A stretch of 34,836 bases of DNA from Clostridiales bacterium. Its GTDB lineage: Bacteria; Bacillota; Clostridia; Oscillospirales; Oscillospiraceae. The DNA lies in contig JALEZN010000136.1 of assembly GCA_022772585.1 (NCBI GenBank), positions 1-34,836 of the forward strand, read 5' to 3'. Of this stretch, positions 31,741 to 34,836 are shown in pieces. A program made the translations under genes and the position numbers. Every line of letters begins with the position of its first letter. Position 1 is the stretch's first letter. The notes beneath the pieces were generated by a model that ran no database searches, had not been told where the DNA came from, and was given only the letters and a program-made list of their open reading frames with translations.

Positions 31741-32319
31741 ATGGCAGAACACTTTTTCGCCTATCTCTCCCGTATGCGCTACATCAACCGCTGGGGATTG
31801 ATGCGCAATACCTTCCAGGAAAATATTCAGGAGCACTCCCACATGGTGGCGGTGCTGGCCCACGCCCTGGCTGTCATCCGCCGGGACGTGCTGGGCGGAG
31901 AGGCCGACCCGGAGGCCGCCGCAGCGGCCGCCCTGTTCCACGACGCGCCCGAGATCCTCACCGGCGACCTGCCCACCCCGGTGAAATACTATAACCCCGC
32001 CATCCGGGAGGCCTATCAGCAGGTGGAGTCCTTCTCCGCCGACAAATTGCTCTCCATGCTGCCCGAGGCCATGCGCCCCGCCTACGCCCCCTGGCTGCAC
32101 GAGGATTATGACCCCGAGCTGCGCCGGCTGGTCAAGGCCGCCGACAAGCTGTCGGCCCACATCAAATGCGTGGAGGAACTCAAGGCAGGCAACAACGAGT
32201 TCCGCCGGGCCGCCGGGCAGACCCTGGACGCGGTCAAAGCCTGCGGCCTGCCTGAGGTGGACTACTTCATGGAGCACTTCCTGCCCGGCTTTGGCCTCTC
32301 GCTGGACGAACTGCAATAA
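31741..32319 (+). CDS. yfbR: 5'-deoxynucleotidase, HD domain
   Basis: Removes phosphate from deoxynucleoside 5'-monophosphates. The 192-residue protein keeps the residues known for YfbR: Arg17-Trp18 in MRYINRWGLMRNT, the metal ligands His32 (QEHSHMV), His67-Asp68 (LFHDAPE) and an Asp in AADKLSAHIKC, plus TGDLPTPVKY. ATG at 31741 has AAGGAG upstream; the frame opens slightly earlier, at 31717, without similarity. It may help balance dNTP precursors. The ACT-domain gene follows after 45 bases and could be read from the same promoter. Confidence 0.92.
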   Translation: MAEHFFAYLSRMRYINRWGLMRNTFQENIQEHSHMVAVLAHALAVIRRDVLGGEADPEAAAAAALFHDAPEILTGDLPTPVKYYNPAIREAYQQVESFSADKLLSMLPEAMRPAYAPWLHEDYDPELRRLVKAADKLSAHIKCVEELKAGNNEFRRAAGQTLDAVKACGLPEVDYFMEHFLPGFGLSLDELQ

Positions 32320-32364
32320 CATTCTGATATCAACAGGACTATCAATTACAAGGAGGAATCTCAA

Positions 32365-32634
32365 ATGCGCGCTATCGTTACCGTACTGGGAAAGGACGAC
32401 GTGGGTATCCTCAGTTTTATCTCCGCGCTGCTGGCCGAGCACCAGGTCAGCGTGCTGGACATCAGCCAGACCATCATGCGGGAGTATTTTACCATGGTCA
32501 TGCTGGTGGACTGCGCCAAAGTGGAGCTGCCCTTTGCCGAGCTGGTGGCCCTGGTGGAGGGCGCCGGCCGGGACCGGGGGCTGTCCATCCACATCCAGCG
32601 TGAGGACATCTTCAACGCCATGCACCGCATCTGA
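32365..32634 (+). CDS. ACT domain protein (UPF0237)
   Basis: An 89-residue protein that is a single ACT domain (VTVLGKDDVGILSFISALLAEHQVSVLDISQTIM), the UPF0237 type. ACT domains bind small ligands, often amino acids, and regulate partners. ATG has AAGGAGG upstream. It stands 41 bases before the PFL/DUF711 gene; this pair is conserved in many Firmicutes and other bacteria, which suggests that the ACT protein regulates or works with the PFL protein. The ligand is unknown. Confidence 0.93.
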   Translation: MRAIVTVLGKDDVGILSFISALLAEHQVSVLDISQTIMREYFTMVMLVDCAKVELPFAELVALVEGAGRDRGLSIHIQREDIFNAMHRI

Positions 32635-32675
32635 GCCTTTCCGCACCCTGATGATACCGAAAGGAGTTGAGTCCC

Positions 32676-34034
32676 ATGATCAACACCAACGAGATCCTGG
32701 ACACCATCCATATGATCGACCAGCAGCACCTGGATATCCGTACCATCACCATGGGCATCTCCCTGCTGGACTGCGCCGATTCCGACCCCAAGCGCGCCTG
32801 CCGGAAAATTTATGATAAGATCACCCGCTGCGCCGACCGCCTGGTGGCCACCGGCGAGGATATTGAGCGGGAGTACGGCATCCCCATCGTCAACAAGCGC
32901 ATCTCGGTGACCCCCATGGCCCTGGTTGCCGGGGCCAGCGACGCCCGGGACTATGTGCCCTTTGCCACCGCCATGGACGACGCCGCCAGGACTGCCGGCG
33001 TGGACTTCATCGGCGGCTTCTCCGCCCTGGTGCAGAAGGGCCTCACCCCCGCCGACCGCAAGCTCATCCAGTCCATCCCCGAGGCCCTGGCCCGCACCGA
33101 TTATGTGTGCTCCTCGGTGAACGTGGGCTCCACCAAGGCCGGCATCAACATGGACGCGGTGGCCGCCATGGGCCGGACCATCAAGGAGTGCGCCCAGCTC
33201 ACCGCCGACCGGGGCGGCTTCGGCTGCGCCAAGCTGGTGGTGTTCTGCAACGCGGTGGAGGACAATCCCTTCATGGCCGGCGCCTTCCACGGCGTGGGCG
33301 AGGGGGACTGCGTCATCAACGTGGGCGTCTCCGGTCCCGGTGTGGTGCACCACGCCCTCCAGGCCGTCAAGGGCATTCCCTTCGACCAGGTGGCCGAGAC
33401 CGTGAAAAAGACCGCCTTCCGCATCACCCGCATGGGCCAGCTGGTAGCCCAGGAGGCCAGCCGCCGCCTGGGCGTGCCCTTCGGCATCGTGGACCTGTCC
33501 CTGGCCCCCACCCCCGCCATCGGGGACAGCGTGGCCCGCATCCTGGAGGAGATGGGCCTGGAGGTCTGCGGCACCCACGGCACCACCGCCGCGCTGGCCC
33601 TCCTTAACGACGCGGTGAAGAAGGGCGGCGTCATGGCCTCCTCCCACGTGGGCGGCCTGTCCGGCGCCTTTATCCCCGTCAGCGAGGACGAGGGCATGAT
33701 CGCCGCCGCCCAAAGCGGGGCCCTCACCCTGGACAAACTGGAGGCCATGACCTGCGTGTGCTCGGTGGGCCTGGATATGATCGCCGTCCCCGGCGACACC
33801 AGTGCCGACACCCTCTCCGCCATCATCGCCGACGAGGCCGCCATCGGCATGGTCAACTCCAAGACCACCGCCGTCCGCCTCATCCCCGCCCCCGGCAAGA
33901 AGGTGGGCGACATGGTGGAGTTCGGCGGCCTGCTGGGCTCCGCCCCGGTGATGCCGGTGCATCCCTTCTCCAGTCAGGCCTTCGTGGCCCGGGGCGGCCG
34001 CATCCCCGCCCCCATGCAGAGCCTGAAAAACTGA
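32676..34034 (+). CDS. PFL family protein (UPF0210 / DUF711)
   Basis: A 452-residue protein of the UPF0210 family, distantly related in sequence to pyruvate formate-lyase-type folds but without their glycyl radical motif. Conserved blocks are [53 protein letters not shown] and [17 protein letters not shown]. The function is not established. TTG at 32667 directly touches the AAGGAG site, so ATG at 32676, nine bases from it, is chosen. It follows the ACT gene, its usual partner, and is followed by a strong terminator. Confidence 0.93.
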   Translation: MINTNEILDTIHMIDQQHLDIRTITMGISLLDCADSDPKRACRKIYDKITRCADRLVATGEDIEREYGIPIVNKRISVTPMALVAGASDARDYVPFATAMDDAARTAGVDFIGGFSALVQKGLTPADRKLIQSIPEALARTDYVCSSVNVGSTKAGINMDAVAAMGRTIKECAQLTADRGGFGCAKLVVFCNAVEDNPFMAGAFHGVGEGDCVINVGVSGPGVVHHALQAVKGIPFDQVAETVKKTAFRITRMGQLVAQEASRRLGVPFGIVDLSLAPTPAIGDSVARILEEMGLEVCGTHGTTAALALLNDAVKKGGVMASSHVGGLSGAFIPVSEDEGMIAAAQSGALTLDKLEAMTCVCSVGLDMIAVPGDTSADTLSAIIADEAAIGMVNSKTTAVRLIPAPGKKVGDMVEFGGLLGSAPVMPVHPFSSQAFVARGGRIPAPMQSLKN

Positions 34035-34043
34035 ACCGGACCG

Positions 34044-34078
34044 AAAAAGCGCCGTCCCGGCCGGGACGGCGCTTTTTT
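34044..34078. terminator. Bidirectional terminator
   Basis: A perfect 34-base palindrome (AAAAAGCGCCGTCCCGG and its complement) ending in six T, between the converging PFL and PTS genes. Confidence 0.92.
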
Positions 34079-34088
34079 ATATCGTATC

Positions 34089-34836
34089 TTATCCGTTCAG
34101 CGTCAGATCGCCCTCTTTGATCCAGCCGATTTTTCGGAAAAAGAGGCCGAACAGCCAGCAGATCACGGCGGGGAGCACAAAGGAGATGAGGATCAGGCCC
34201 AGCCAGTCCATGACGCCGGGGAGGATGGCGGCGGCGCCGTTGGCCAGGGCCTTTTCGCTGGGGGCCACCCAGCCGGTCCACACACCCAGCTGGCCGCACA
34301 GGCCGCAGGTGCCCATACCCGAGTTGATGGGGGCGCCGTTCATTTCCAGGCCGAACACGCAGGTGGCCAGGGGGCCGGTAATGGCGGAGGTGAGGATGGC
34401 GGGGAGCCAGATGCGGGGATTCTTGACGATATTGCCCATCTGAAGCATGGAGGTGCCCAGGCCCTGGCTCACCAGTCCGCCCCAGCCGTTCTCCCGGAAG
34501 GACATCACCGCAAAGCCCACCATCTGGGCACAGCAGCCGGCCACCGCCGCGCCGCCGGCCAGGCCGGTAAGGCCCAGCACCGAGCAGATGGCCGCCGAGG
34601 AGATGGGGAGCGTCAGGGCGATGCCCACCAGCACTGACACCAGGATGCCCATCCAGAAGGGCTGAAGCACCGTGGCCTTCATGATGAGCAGGCCGAAGGC
34701 GCTGGCCACCTTACCGATGGGGGGCGCGATGACCCAGGCCGCGCCCACGCCCACCAGGATGGTGACGATGGGGGTGACCAGGATGTCCACCTTGGTCTCC
34801 TTGCTCACGGCCTTGCCGCACTCGGCGGCCAGGATG
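34089..34836 (-). CDS. PTS sugar transporter subunit IIC (EIIC_2 type), 3' part
   Basis: The frame is open to the window edge, so the N-terminus is missing; about 248 residues are visible (reading ILAAECGKAVSKETKVD at the edge). The protein is very hydrophobic, with about seven helices and a GLEMNGAPINSGMGTCG loop, as in the EIIC_2 family (PF13303). EIIC proteins form the membrane channel that takes up sugars with phosphorylation. No EIIA or EIIB domain is seen in the visible part. The sugar is not determinable. Confidence 0.85.
   Translation of the reverse strand, partial: ILAAECGKAVSKETKVDILVTPIVTILVGVGAAWVIAPPIGKVASAFGLLIMKATVLQPFWMGILVSVLVGIALTLPISSAAICSVLGLTGLAGGAAVAGCCAQMVGFAVMSFRENGWGGLVSQGLGTSMLQMGNIVKNPRIWLPAILTSAITGPLATCVFGLEMNGAPINSGMGTCGLCGQLGVWTGWVAPSEKALANGAAAILPGVMDWLGLILISFVLPAVICWLFGLFFRKIGWIKEGDLTLNG

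Noticed and set aside
32361..33962. Minus-strand 533-residue open frame opposite the PFL gene
   Set aside because: Product is repetitive Gly/His/Ala-rich, typical of antisense frames in high-GC DNA; the plus strand is a clear UPF0210 protein.

Overview
The window looks like chromosomal DNA of a high-GC, anaerobic, low-oxygen Firmicute of the Oscillospiraceae/Flavonifractor-Lawsonibacter-Intestinimonas type. This is inferred from GC-rich codons, strong AAGGAG ribosome binding sites, sigma-A type promoters, an HPr-like protein, the ACT/PFL gene pair, a short Firmicute-type Pgi and many Fe-S proteins. No rRNA, tRNA, CRISPR array, insertion sequence or phage gene was recognised. The genes read intact; only the two edge genes are cut by the window.

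Layout. (1) 1-5460, plus strand: the 3' part of a heptad-repeat coiled-coil protein, then two tandem paralogues that join a zinc ribbon, one membrane helix and a beta-propeller-like ectodomain. (2) 5463-9104, minus strand: a secreted stalk/PepSY protein, an ECF sigma factor, its PepSY-bearing membrane anti-sigma factor and a DUF2804 protein. (3) 9256-13200, minus strand: a small P-loop protein, glucose-6-phosphate isomerase, and a thyA-folA-NUDIX operon with a good promoter and terminator. (4) 13457-14044: a FUSC/aromatic acid exporter-like membrane protein.

(5) 14127-29745 is the accessory part: a catabolic and redox island between housekeeping genes. It holds an APC amino-acid permease and an M20 amidohydrolase (minus strand). 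A plus-strand operon follows: tautomerase, opine-dehydrogenase-like enzyme, FAD/NAD oxidoreductase, four-cluster ferredoxin subunit, amidohydrolase. Next come an FMN reductase and a B3/4-domain protein (minus), then a LysR regulator divergent from a second operon: MmgE/PrpD, ornithine cyclodeaminase-like, maleate isomerase-like, and a large molybdopterin oxidoreductase. The Mo subunit, the ferredoxin and the FAD subunit could form one cytoplasmic NAD(P)H-linked enzyme although they are coded in two operons. Together with import, amide hydrolysis, C-N redox, isomerisation and dehydration activities, this suggests a pathway for an amino-acid-derived or opine-like compound. The substrate is unknown. 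The permease promoter and the tautomerase-operon promoter share an 11-base sequence covering the -35 box, which hints at common control.

(6) 29831-34836: mtaB (tRNA modification) divergent from an HPr-like gene with promoters that face each other; yfbR 5'-nucleotidase; an ACT-domain/PFL (DUF711) pair; and the 3' part of a PTS EIIC gene on the minus strand.
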